From the NCBI GenBank assembly GCA_046496815.1, contig JAWOGN010000072.1, positions 1 to 15,853 on the forward strand: 15,853 nt of DNA, in the 5' to 3' direction. This document shows positions 7,423 to 14,068 of the stretch, one piece after another (position 1 is the first letter of the stretch; each line of letters begins with the position of its first letter). The position numbers and the translations under genes were made by a program. This stretch comes from JAWOGN01 sp046496815. Lineage in GTDB: Bacteria; Desulfobacterota; DSM-4660; Desulfatiglandales; Desulfatiglandaceae. The notes beneath the pieces are model-generated. The model was not told the DNA's origin. It made no database searches and saw only the letters and a program-made list of their open reading frames with translations.

Positions 7423-8265
7423 TCAATATGGGAAAGGGGGGCCGTTGGGATCTCTTTGAGAAGGCTGCAAATGCTTCCCTCTTTGCAGGGCGCTCATATT
7501 GAAGGCAATTGCCCATCTCGGTGTGTTCGATTTTCGCCCCAGCCGCGCCTGTAAGTGAATTTGATTGACCGTTATCAGGGCGCCGACGATTCGGAACGGA
7601 AATTGTGACCCGTTTCGTCCAATGTGATGACAGGCGTCCAGGACCTCACCGATAGCGCGGCATACCCGGATGTGGGGCCTGTTCACTCGGAGGCCCCACC
7701 GCTGCAAAGACAACATCAGTTCATACTGCGTGTCGAAAGCCGGTACTCTCCCCTGTTTTACACCGCAGCAGAACATATTGAGCGGACGTTTCGCCGTGAT
7801 TCTTAGATTGGGTTCCCGGAGTGAGGCAATCGCCGCGCTTTGAGGATTTGAAAAGGGCGGCAGGCCCTTCTCGATTCGATTCAGATTCAATGCTTCAAAG
7901 GGCTCCGACTCGATATAGACCATCCCCATTATCTCCAGAAGATTCGGTAGGGGCCTTCCGTCCATTGGTTCCACGAGGACCAATGGAACCGTGAGGATGG
8001 TCTTGATATTCGCAGTGATATCTTCTCCCGCGCATCCATCCCCTATCGTGGAGGCCATGGTTAGCTTCCCCTTTTCATAAATCAGCGCTACGTCTGCGCC
8101 GTCTATCCAGGGTTCTACCGTGTAATCAAAGGAAAAGCGGGTTCCGAGCGCTTTTTTTATCCGCGAATCAAAGTCCAAGATGTCTTCATCACGGAACGCG
8201 TTCTCTATGCCTGGCATCGGTTGTTGATGTTTCACTCGCATGCGTGCTTTAGAGGATTTTACCAT
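7423..8265 (-). CDS. Stand-alone LigA-like adenylation domain lacking the catalytic residues (probable pseudoenzyme)
   Basis: This 280-residue protein aligns with the nucleotidyltransferase domain of NAD+-dependent DNA ligase from the H-x-x-P-M motif (13-17) to the motif normally read YKFPA (255-259, here FNMSA). Structural patterns are well kept: GDGxxGEDIT (75-84), NP-x-x-A-A (140-145), ITAKRPL (156-162), PRWAIAF (249-255). Active-site residues are not. KxDG has become WIDG (W53 for the adenylated lysine), TRGDG has become TIGDG, RGEV has become MGMV, NPRN has become NPQS, DGVVIK has become VGALIT, and the last lysine has become N256. The NMN-binding N-terminal domain and the OB, zinc, HhH and BRCT domains are missing. 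Ligation is therefore not expected; a binding or regulatory role is inferred only. The gene starts 15 bp after the nucleoside phosphorylase stop with a weak ribosome binding site, suggesting coupling. The ATG at 8241 is an alternative start. Confidence 0.85.
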   Translation of the reverse strand: MVKSSKARMRVKHQQPMPGIENAFRDEDILDFDSRIKKALGTRFSFDYTVEPWIDGADVALIYEKGKLTMASTIGDGCAGEDITANIKTILTVPLVLVEPMDGRPLPNLLEIMGMVYIESEPFEALNLNRIEKGLPPFSNPQSAAIASLREPNLRITAKRPLNMFCCGVKQGRVPAFDTQYELMLSLQRWGLRVNRPHIRVCRAIGEVLDACHHIGRNGSQFPFRIVGALITVNQIHLQARLGRKSNTPRWAIAFNMSALQRGKHLQPSQRDPNGPPFPY

Positions 8266-8280
8266 TTGAAAGTCAACGCG

Positions 8281-9033
8281 TTATAATGAGCCTGCGAGGC
8301 GCAAGAGGACTTCTCCCGCGTCTCGGGAGTGCTTCCGGAGGGCGGGCTTGGAAAAGCCCGGCCGCCACGTAAGATCAACCAGTTGATCGGATACCACCAA
8401 CAGACCTGCCATTGCAATGGATCGGAAAATTGCAACGGTCATCAGGGCGGACATTTCCATTTCCACAGCCAAGACCCCCGATTTCTTATGGGCCTTTACT
8501 TTTTCAGGGGTTTCGCGATAAAGGGCGTCGGTAGTCCAAACCCTGCCTTTGGAAAACGGCAGTTGCTTTTGTTTCAGCGTCTCCTCCAACATCAGATTCA
8601 GGGTTGCTGTCGACTCAATGGGTCGACCGGAGATGGGGTAGTGAGCCGAAGTGCCCTCCTCGGAAATCGCACCGGTCGGAATCAATAATTGACCGATCTT
8701 TAGGTCCGCCTGCAAGGCTCCGCACCACCCCAGGACCCAAATTCTTTTTGCCCCCAGCACAATCAGTTTTTCCATGCCGATGACTGCATGGGGGGCTCCC
8801 AAGAAGGGACCGGAAAGGGTCAGTGGGGGGCGACTCCCAACCGTCGCCCGGTAGAGGCGGACCCAGCCATTGCCGTTTGTTTGCACAGTTTCTCCTTCGG
8901 TGAGCCGGACCAGATAGTCGAGCACCGAAGGAATCAAGACCATCAAGGCGTCGGGACCCACTTCGGGGTCCCCTTTTCCCCGGACGGGCTGAATAATTCC
9001 CACATCGGAAGGGATGTGTCTGTTTTGTGGCAA
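8281..9033 (-). CDS. Nucleoside phosphorylase-family protein (PNP/UDP type)
   Basis: The 250-residue protein fits the PNP_UDP_1 superfamily, which cleaves the N-glycosidic bond of nucleosides using phosphate or water. The core shows SGPFLGAPHAVIGME (74-88), GAKRIWVLGWCGAL (94-107), a VWTTDALYRE segment (165-174), the ribose-contacting VEME motif (190-193), and the S-D pair (215-216) that carries the catalytic aspartate in this family. Substrate cannot be read from sequence; uridine, purine or methylthioadenosine are possible. The start is TTG at 9033, chosen because AAAGGA stands 7 nt upstream. It is the first gene of the minus-strand cluster with the LigA-like protein (15 bp downstream) and acylphosphatase. 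Confidence 0.85.
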   Translation of the reverse strand: MPQNRHIPSDVGIIQPVRGKGDPEVGPDALMVLIPSVLDYLVRLTEGETVQTNGNGWVRLYRATVGSRPPLTLSGPFLGAPHAVIGMEKLIVLGAKRIWVLGWCGALQADLKIGQLLIPTGAISEEGTSAHYPISGRPIESTATLNLMLEETLKQKQLPFSKGRVWTTDALYRETPEKVKAHKKSGVLAVEMEMSALMTVAIFRSIAMAGLLVVSDQLVDLTWRPGFSKPALRKHSRDAGEVLLRLAGSL

Positions 9034-9099
9034 CCGCAGGTCCTTTCTCTGACGTCATCATCGCGATGAAAGCCGGGGTTCAAGCGAAACAGCGCCCAA

Positions 9100-9128
9100 A
9101 TACTAGAACGAATGTCCCGACATCGCAA
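9100..9128 (-). promoter_or_regulatory. Candidate promoter of the nucleoside phosphorylase cluster
   Basis: On the minus strand TTGCGA (9123-9128) and TAGTAT (9100-9105) are spaced by 17 bp, with four of six matches in each box. It is about 70 bp upstream of the TTG start at 9033. Confidence 0.4.
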
Positions 9129-9166
9129 CCTCAAATTAAAAACCGGGCGCATTTAATGTGGGAGCA

Positions 9167-9203
9167 ATCCGGCAAGCGATGAGGCTCACATGCTTTGCCG
9201 GAT
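9167..9203. repeat. Imperfect palindrome in the ffh upstream region
   Basis: ATCCGGCAA (9167-9175) and TTGCCGGAT (9195-9203) are perfectly complementary; two further GC pairs extend the stem past one bulged T, closing a 14-nt loop. No T-run follows on the plus strand. It could be a REP-like intergenic repeat, an operator or a structured RNA. The rest of the 9034-9446 intergenic region holds only the two candidate promoters and no convincing gene. Confidence 0.5.
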
Positions 9204-9385
9204 CGTGACGGCGTTGTCCCAGGCGACCGCGCTGATTTTATCTCGAAGAGAAAATGCATCAAAAGATACCCAGATGCGGGCCTTGGAAAACCATAAATTT
9301 TAATGGAAAAAGCCATAAAATGTGATAGGCTCTCGTATCAGGTGTGCGCGCGGATGGCGGACCGTCTGGGGCGGATTGATTTCTG

Positions 9386-9415
9386 TTGACATATTTTATT
9401 TGCTTAGTTTAGATT
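9386..9415 (+). promoter_or_regulatory. ffh: Candidate sigma70 promoter of ffh
   Basis: A perfect TTGACA (9386-9391) is followed after 18 bp by TAGATT (9410-9415), which matches the -10 consensus at four positions. The surrounding sequence is AT-rich. It lies about 30 bp before the ffh ATG and may start the whole downstream translation cluster. Confidence 0.55.
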
Positions 9416-9446
9416 AGAAGTTTTTGAATTTAAGGATGTTTTTTGT

Positions 9447-10772
9447 ATGTTTGAAAGTCTCACCGAAAAACTGGGCGGCGTATTTAAGAAGGTTACCGGC
9501 CGCGGCAAATTGAGCGAATCCAATGTCCAGGCGGCTCTAAAGGAGGTTCGTTTAGCGCTCCTTGAGGCGGATGTCAATTACAAAGTCGTAAAAGAGCTGG
9601 TGGAACACATCCGCGAACGCGCGCTTGGACACGAAGTGCTTCAGAGTTTGAGTCCCGGGCAGCAGCTCATCAAGATCGTCAATGAGGAATTAACGCGATT
9701 GATGGGTGAGGCGCATGCAGGACTGCGACTGGTGGGAAGACCCCCCTATTCGTTGATGTTGATCGGGCTTCAGGGTTCGGGAAAGACAACGACCGCCGCC
9801 AAGCTGGCGCGTTACCTGCGCAAGCAGGGACGGCAACCGTACCTTGTGCCGGCGGATATTTACAGGCCTGCAGCAATCGAGCAATTGAGAAAACTGGGCG
9901 AGCAAATCGGTGTGCCGGTTCATCCAACGGATCCCAATCGGAAGCCCGAAGACATTTGTGCGGATGCGCTCTCAAGCGCGGGCGGAGCGGGCGCGGATGT
10001 TTTGATTATTGATACGGCCGGGCGTCTTCACATTGATGAAGCCCTGATGGCGGAATTGGTAAGAATAAAGGAAAAGGTCCATCCGACCGAAAGCCTCCTG
10101 GTTGCCGATGCAATGACGGGACAGGACGCCGTCAATGTGGCAAAGCGGTTCAATGAAAGCTTGGACCTTACCGGCGTCATTCTTTCCAAGATGGAGGGAG
10201 ACGCGAGAGGGGGCGCTGCCTTGTCGATCAAGGCGGTGACCGATACGCCCATCAAGTTTATTGGGGTGGGGGAGAAACTCGACGCCCTTGAACTCTTTTA
10301 TCCCGACAGAATGGCGTCACAAATTCTGGGCATGGGGGACATGCTTTCTCTCATTGAGAAGGCCCAGGCGGAATTTGACGAAAAAGAGGCGGCGAAGCTT
10401 GAAAAGAGACTGCGAAAAAACGAATTTGATTTGGAGGATTTTCAGTCGCAGCTTCGGCAAATGAAAAAAATTGGGTCCCTTGATCAGATAATGGGAATGT
10501 TGCCGGGACTGGGACAACTTAAGAAGCTAAAGCAGCAGAAGCCCGATGAAAAAGAGTTGGTTAAGGCGGAAGCGATCATTAATTCCATGACTCGTTCGGA
10601 AAAACGGCAGTTTAAGATTATAAATGGGAGCCGGAGACGGAGGATCGCGAACGGCAGCGGAACCACCGTGCAAGATGTAAACCGTCTTCTAAAAAATTTC
10701 GCTCAGACGAAAAAGATGATGGAACGTTTCACAAAGAAGGGCTATGGAAATATGTCCTCTTTTTTCGGCTGA
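9447..10772 (+). CDS. ffh: Signal recognition particle protein Ffh
   Basis: Ffh is the GTPase of the signal recognition particle; with 4.5S RNA it binds signal sequences of nascent membrane proteins and hands them to FtsY. The N domain (1 to about 90) precedes the G domain with P-loop GLQGSGKTT (107-115), DTAGR (189-193) and SKMEGDARGG (247-256). The methionine-rich M domain contains GMLPGLGQ and the RNA-binding, arginine-rich helix-turn-helix near SRRRRIANGSG. At 441 residues it is of normal length. AAGGA stands about 10 nt before the ATG. The G4 motif reads SKME where the usual form is TKxD. It heads the plus-strand translation cluster. Confidence 0.97.
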   Translation: MFESLTEKLGGVFKKVTGRGKLSESNVQAALKEVRLALLEADVNYKVVKELVEHIRERALGHEVLQSLSPGQQLIKIVNEELTRLMGEAHAGLRLVGRPPYSLMLIGLQGSGKTTTAAKLARYLRKQGRQPYLVPADIYRPAAIEQLRKLGEQIGVPVHPTDPNRKPEDICADALSSAGGAGADVLIIDTAGRLHIDEALMAELVRIKEKVHPTESLLVADAMTGQDAVNVAKRFNESLDLTGVILSKMEGDARGGAALSIKAVTDTPIKFIGVGEKLDALELFYPDRMASQILGMGDMLSLIEKAQAEFDEKEAAKLEKRLRKNEFDLEDFQSQLRQMKKIGSLDQIMGMLPGLGQLKKLKQQKPDEKELVKAEAIINSMTRSEKRQFKIINGSRRRRIANGSGTTVQDVNRLLKNFAQTKKMMERFTKKGYGNMSSFFG

Positions 10773-10942
10773 GTATGAACCCTATGGGTTTCTTGATTAA
10801 GTGGCGTTTCAAGATGACCGGACCCTGGAACAGGAAATCGGGACTTTCGATCGGTTTACGGTTTGGCAATTTGTGCGTTTGAGAGATTTCGAAGGCACAT
10901 CAACCACAATAAGCATGAGGATGGAAGGGGTGATTAGAGAAA

Positions 10943-11206
10943 ATGGCGGTTAAGATACGGCTAACACGAATGGGCGCCAAGAAAAAACCATTTTATCGGC
11001 TGGTCGCAGCTGATTCTGAGGCACCGCGAGATGGCAAATTTCTTGAAATTTTGGGGTCTTATGATCCCATGAAAGATCCCGCGGAGATACGGGTTCACAC
11101 AGACAAGATCAACTACTGGCTGGGTAAAGGTGCACGGGTATCGGAGTCTGCAAAGGCAATTTTGAAAAAGCAAGGGCTGCTGAGGTCTCATTCAACAACA
11201 ACTTGA
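10943..11206 (+). CDS. rpsP: 30S ribosomal protein S16
   Basis: S16 is a primary-binding protein needed for 30S assembly. The 87-residue product starts MAVKIRLTRMGAKKKPFYR and carries the family patterns DGKFLEILGSYDP and INYWLGKGA. Its length is normal. A purine-rich GGAAGGGG precedes the ATG by about 12 nt. The 170 bp between ffh and rpsP contain only a weak 5-bp hairpin (AACCC/GGGTT) just after the ffh stop and no convincing promoter, so read-through from ffh is possible. Confidence 0.97.
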   Translation: MAVKIRLTRMGAKKKPFYRLVAADSEAPRDGKFLEILGSYDPMKDPAEIRVHTDKINYWLGKGARVSESAKAILKKQGLLRSHSTTT

Positions 11207-11246
11207 GGTGGCGTGGTGGCTAAATCGAACATGGGGGGGAATCGAC

Positions 11247-11477
11247 ATGAAAGATTTGATTGCGTACATCGCCAAAGCACTTGTAGACAAGCCTGAAGAA
11301 GTCAGTGTCGCGGAAATAGAGGGCGAGCAGACCTCTGTGATCGAGCTGAAGGTTGCCAAAGAAGACCTGGGAAAGGTTATTGGAAAACAAGGACGAACGG
11401 CACGCGCGATGCGGACCATTCTCAGTGCGGCTTCCACCAAGATAAACAAGCGATCCGTCTTGGAGATTCTTGAATAA
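11247..11477 (+). CDS. khpA: RNA-binding KH-domain protein KhpA
   Basis: This is a small single-KH-domain RNA-binding protein of the KhpA/YlqC family. The 76-residue product has GKVIGKQGR (42-50), with the GxxG loop (GKQG, 46-49) that contacts RNA. The reading frame is open 13 codons further upstream, to an ATG at 11208, but the ATG at 11247 is preferred because a G-rich Shine-Dalgarno lies about 6 nt before it and the family starts here (MKDLIAYIAK). It sits between rpsP and rimM, the usual place. In other bacteria KhpA partners with KhpB in RNA regulation; that role here is inferred. Confidence 0.93.
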   Translation: MKDLIAYIAKALVDKPEEVSVAEIEGEQTSVIELKVAKEDLGKVIGKQGRTARAMRTILSAASTKINKRSVLEILE

Positions 11478-11479
11478 TC

Positions 11480-12013
11480 TTGGGCCAGGCTTCACCCGAC
11501 ACGTTGCTTCTCATGGGAAAGGTCGTTGGGCCGCATGGCGTGGATGGGTTTTTGCGGGTCCTCTCTTATGCCGAGTCGGATGCTTCCTTCCATGATGTGG
11601 ATACTGTTTTTCTCAGATCCATTTCGGGTGAGGTTCGTAAATTTACATTGGCCGGTGTTCGACCCCACAAACAGGTCCTTTTGATGAAATTGGAGGGTGT
11701 GAGCAACAGACGGGAGGCTGAAACGCTTAGGGGAAAGGAGGTCCTTATTCGTAAAGAGGCGATACGCCGAGAAGATGACGCGTACTTTTGGCATGAGCTT
11801 TTAGGCATCAAGGTCTTCCTGGATACGGGTGCGTATCTCGGCGTCATATCCCGGATCATACCCACAGGCGCAAATGACATTTACGTTGTTGGAACGGGCG
11901 ATAAGGAAATTCTACTTCCTGCCACCCACGAGGTGGTAAAAGAGATCAACATTGAAAACGAAAAAATGATTGTTTCGGCAACGGAGGATTTGTTGAATTT
12001 GTATGAGATTTGA
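11480..12013 (+). CDS. rimM: Ribosome maturation factor RimM
   Basis: RimM binds S19 and helps maturation of the 30S head. The 177-residue product has the N-terminal RimM barrel (MGKVVGPHGVDGFLRV, 12-27) and the C-terminal PRC-barrel-like part with YFWHELLG and a GTGDKEILLPA segment typical of the family. The TTG at 11480 is 2 nt after the khpA stop and gives normal length; an ATG at 11513 (residue 12) would start directly at the conserved block and has no Shine-Dalgarno, so TTG is favoured moderately. The end overlaps trmD by 11 bp, indicating coupled translation. Confidence 0.94.
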   Translation: MGQASPDTLLLMGKVVGPHGVDGFLRVLSYAESDASFHDVDTVFLRSISGEVRKFTLAGVRPHKQVLLMKLEGVSNRREAETLRGKEVLIRKEAIRREDDAYFWHELLGIKVFLDTGAYLGVISRIIPTGANDIYVVGTGDKEILLPATHEVVKEINIENEKMIVSATEDLLNLYEI

Positions 12014-12734
12014 TATTCTTACCATATTCCCGGATATGTTTTCCGGCTATCTGCAGCAGGGGATTGTAGGGCGGGCGGCCAAAAATGGGATTGTAAGGGT
12101 CAATCTCATCAATATCCGTGATTTTGCCAAGGGGCGCCATAAAAGCACGGATGATCGACCCTACGGCGGTGGAGACGGGATGGTGATGAAGCCGGGCCCC
12201 CTATATCGCGCCCTGCAATCCGTTGAGAAAAACCGCGGGCAGAGTCTTGTGATATTCCTAAGCCCTCAGGGGGAGGTATTTGACCAGGCAACGGCATGGG
12301 AATTGTCAAATTCGGACCAAATCATCCTGGTATGTGGGCGTTATGAAGGGGTGGATGAAAGAATCCGTGAACACTGGCTTGACCGGGAGTTGTCCATCGG
12401 CGATTATGTGCTTACCGGCGGTGAGTTGGGAGCGATGGTGGTAATGGATGCCGTAAGCCGATTGGTTCCGGGCGTTTTGGGAGGGAAAAGGTCCAATGCG
12501 GAAGACTCCTTCCAAGATGGGCTGCTGGAAAACCCTCAGTATACCCGGCCGCCGGTATTTCAGGGAAGTGAAGTCCCGGCCGTGCTTTTATCCGGTGATC
12601 ACGAGAAGATACGTTTGTGGCGGAGGGTGGAATCCCTGAAAAGGACACGCGACAGGAGACCGGACTTGTTGAGAACGGCCGAGTTGACGCAGGAGGACGA
12701 GATAGTTCTGGCCGGACTGCGAGAGAACCCATAG
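12003..12734 (+). CDS. trmD: tRNA (guanine-37-N1)-methyltransferase TrmD
   Basis: TrmD uses S-adenosylmethionine to methylate G37 next to the anticodon and prevents +1 frameshifting. The 243-residue SPOUT enzyme shows the N-terminal MRFDILTIFPDMF block, YGGGDGM (54-60), the trefoil-knot cofactor loop IGDYVLTGGELG (132-143), and EDSF with the catalytic aspartate D168, followed by LLENPQYTRP. All key residues are present. The ATG lies inside the rimM 3' end (11-bp overlap). A GC-rich hairpin follows the stop. Confidence 0.97.
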   Translation: MRFDILTIFPDMFSGYLQQGIVGRAAKNGIVRVNLINIRDFAKGRHKSTDDRPYGGGDGMVMKPGPLYRALQSVEKNRGQSLVIFLSPQGEVFDQATAWELSNSDQIILVCGRYEGVDERIREHWLDRELSIGDYVLTGGELGAMVVMDAVSRLVPGVLGGKRSNAEDSFQDGLLENPQYTRPPVFQGSEVPAVLLSGDHEKIRLWRRVESLKRTRDRRPDLLRTAELTQEDEIVLAGLRENP

Positions 12735-12743
12735 ATACCGAGG

Positions 12744-12767
12744 CCGCGGCGGCGTTGCGTGCCGCGG
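12744..12767 (+). other. GC-rich intercistronic hairpin after trmD
   Basis: CCGCGGC (12744-12750) and GCCGCGG (12761-12767) form a perfect 7-bp stem around a 10-nt loop. It sits between the trmD stop and the next ATG at 12784, and no T-run follows, so it is not a classical terminator. It may set mRNA stability or translation of the next gene. Confidence 0.4.
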
Positions 12768-12783
12768 GGGTTGGAAGAACTTC

Positions 12784-13416
12784 ATGCGTCTCTACATCGG
12801 GCTGGTCCATTTTCCTGTGTATGATAAGAACCGCCGGAGAATTGCATCGGCTATAACCCCCCTGGACCTGCATGATATATCGAGAGCGGCCAAGACCTAC
12901 GCAGCCAAAGGGTTTTTTGTTATTACCCCGCTTTCGGATCAGCAAACGCTGGCGCAAAGAATCCGGAGGCATTGGACCGAGGGCTTTGGCGCCCGGTATA
13001 ATCAACACAGAAAAGAGGCGATACAACTCCTTGAAATAGCGCCATCTCTGGAACAAGCCATGCGTGTCATCGCGCAGAGGGAGGGAGAGACTCCCTTAAC
13101 GATCGCCACCGATGCATCCCGCCGGGATGATCGATGCATATCTTACAGCCATGCACGATGCCTGTTGCGGGATGAAAGAACGATCATGTTGGTTTTTGGA
13201 ACTGCCTGGGGACTCGATCAGACGGTGCTGAAGGAAGCGGATTACGTCCTGGATCCGATTTCAGGTACCACAGGATACAATCATCTGTCCGTGAGGTCCG
13301 CCGCGGCGATTATCCTGGATCGACTGGCAGGAGAAGAAAAGATGCCGGCATTTAAATGTGCACCGGCCGTAAAGGACACGCGTTTGATGAAAACTGGAAT
13401 CGGCAAAGCACGATAA
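12784..13416 (+). CDS. SPOUT-type RNA methyltransferase (PF09936-like)
   Basis: The 210-residue product resembles the small SAM-dependent RNA methyltransferase family found beside, or fused to, TrmD in some bacteria. Visible features are the start MRLYIGLVHFPVYDK, a MLVFGTAWGL block (135-144), where SPOUT proteins place the first cofactor loop, and GYNHLSVRSAAAI (164-176) in the position of the C-terminal knot. The RNA target is not known to me. A purine stretch (GGAAGAA) precedes the ATG. Its place between trmD and rplS supports a role in tRNA or rRNA modification. An arginine-rich middle region (REGETPLTIATDASRRDDR) is probably RNA-facing. Confidence 0.85.
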   Translation: MRLYIGLVHFPVYDKNRRRIASAITPLDLHDISRAAKTYAAKGFFVITPLSDQQTLAQRIRRHWTEGFGARYNQHRKEAIQLLEIAPSLEQAMRVIAQREGETPLTIATDASRRDDRCISYSHARCLLRDERTIMLVFGTAWGLDQTVLKEADYVLDPISGTTGYNHLSVRSAAAIILDRLAGEEKMPAFKCAPAVKDTRLMKTGIGKAR

Positions 13417-13506
13417 TCGAAAAGCAGCCCCGCGCCGTGGAATAAGAAAAACAAGGGAGATTCCGGGTGTTGGCTTTGATCGAGCGATTGGATAGATGAT
13501 TGGAAT

Positions 13507-13537
13507 GCCCGGGGGATGAAATTGTCCCGGAAAGGGC
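13507..13537 (+). other. Possible structured leader of rplS
   Basis: GCCC (13507-13510) pairs with GGGC (13534-13537), and inside it GGGA (13513-13516) pairs with TCCC (13525-13528) around an 8-nt loop. The hairpin ends 3 nt before the GGAGG Shine-Dalgarno of rplS. Ribosomal-protein leaders often have such structures, but the stems are short, so this is tentative. Confidence 0.3.
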
Positions 13538-13550
13538 GGTGGAGGAAAAT

Positions 13551-13898
13551 ATGATGGATGTTTTAGAAATGCTGGAAAAGGAACAGATGCGCGTGGACAT
13601 TCCCGATTTTCGACCGGGTGACACCGTGAAAGTCCATGCCAAGATCAAAGAGGGCCAGAAGGAGCGAATTCAGGTATTTCAAGGGGTCGTCATCCGAAAG
13701 AGAAAGGGAAATACGGGGGCCACCTTCACGGTCAGAAAGGTATCCTACGGCATCGGTGTGGAAAAGATATTTCCGCTTCATTCTCCCCTCATTGATAAAA
13801 TTGAAATTGTAACCAGAGGGAAGGTGAGGCGGGCGCGGCTGTACTACCTGAGAAAACTCAGAGGAAAGGCTGCCCGAATTAAAGAAAAAAGATTTTAG
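13551..13898 (+). CDS. rplS: 50S ribosomal protein L19
   Basis: L19 is at the 30S-50S interface and forms intersubunit bridges. The product is 115 residues, the family norm. It has the typical RVDIPDFRPGDTVKVHAKI block, FQGVVIRKRKG, the GVEKIFPLHSP segment, and the basic C-terminus ending ARIKEKRF. The frame is open upstream to a TTG at 13500, but the ATG at 13551 has GGAGG 5 nt before it; the adjacent ATG at 13554 (8-nt spacing) is equally possible. A palindromic element follows the stop by about 20 bp and separates rplS from rnhB. Confidence 0.97.
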   Translation: MMDVLEMLEKEQMRVDIPDFRPGDTVKVHAKIKEGQKERIQVFQGVVIRKRKGNTGATFTVRKVSYGIGVEKIFPLHSPLIDKIEIVTRGKVRRARLYYLRKLRGKAARIKEKRF

Positions 13899-13919
13899 AT
13901 GAACAAGATCTGATGGTCT

Positions 13920-14036
13920 CGTAAAAAGTCCCAAACGTCCTTTTTTCGTCATGCCGGTGCAAGCTTAAATGCAGTGTTTTCAGGCTTTCATAAGAAAACC
14001 CGGACCCGGTTTTCAACGCGGTGACGACTTTTTACG
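13920..14036. repeat. MITE-like palindromic intergenic element
   Basis: CGTAAAAAGTC (13920-13930) and GACTTTTTACG (14026-14036) are perfect 11-bp terminal inverted repeats bounding 117 bp. Inside is a further hairpin, AAAACC (13995-14000) with GGTTTT (14008-14013), and a CGTCATGCC segment near the left arm of a kind I recall from dispersed intergenic repeats in related genomes. No coding frame was found in it. It could be a non-autonomous mobile element or a bidirectional transcription-attenuating palindrome. Confidence 0.6.
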
Positions 14037-14068
14037 CATGCATCCGGATCTGTCTGTGTTGAAATTAA

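Noticed and set aside
7423..8265. LigA-like gene as a functional DNA ligase or as a frameshifted ligA
   Set aside because: The catalytic lysine and most ligands are absent, and the sequence after the stop in the same strand shows no continuation of LigA domains such as the QVGRTG block.
9050..9057. TGACGTCA palindrome upstream of the phosphorylase gene
   Set aside because: An 8-bp palindrome can occur by chance and no regulator can be linked to it from sequence.
9131..9316. 61-codon minus-strand frame in the ffh upstream region
   Set aside because: It spans the palindrome, has no ribosome binding site and no recognisable protein character.
10773..10942. Terminator or 4.5S RNA between ffh and rpsP
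   Set aside because: Only a 5-bp hairpin without a T-run is present and the conserved SRP RNA tetraloop motif was not found.
12412..13056. 214-codon minus-strand frame
   Set aside because: It is antisense to trmD and the SPOUT methyltransferase gene and its low-complexity, proline/arginine-rich product resembles no family.
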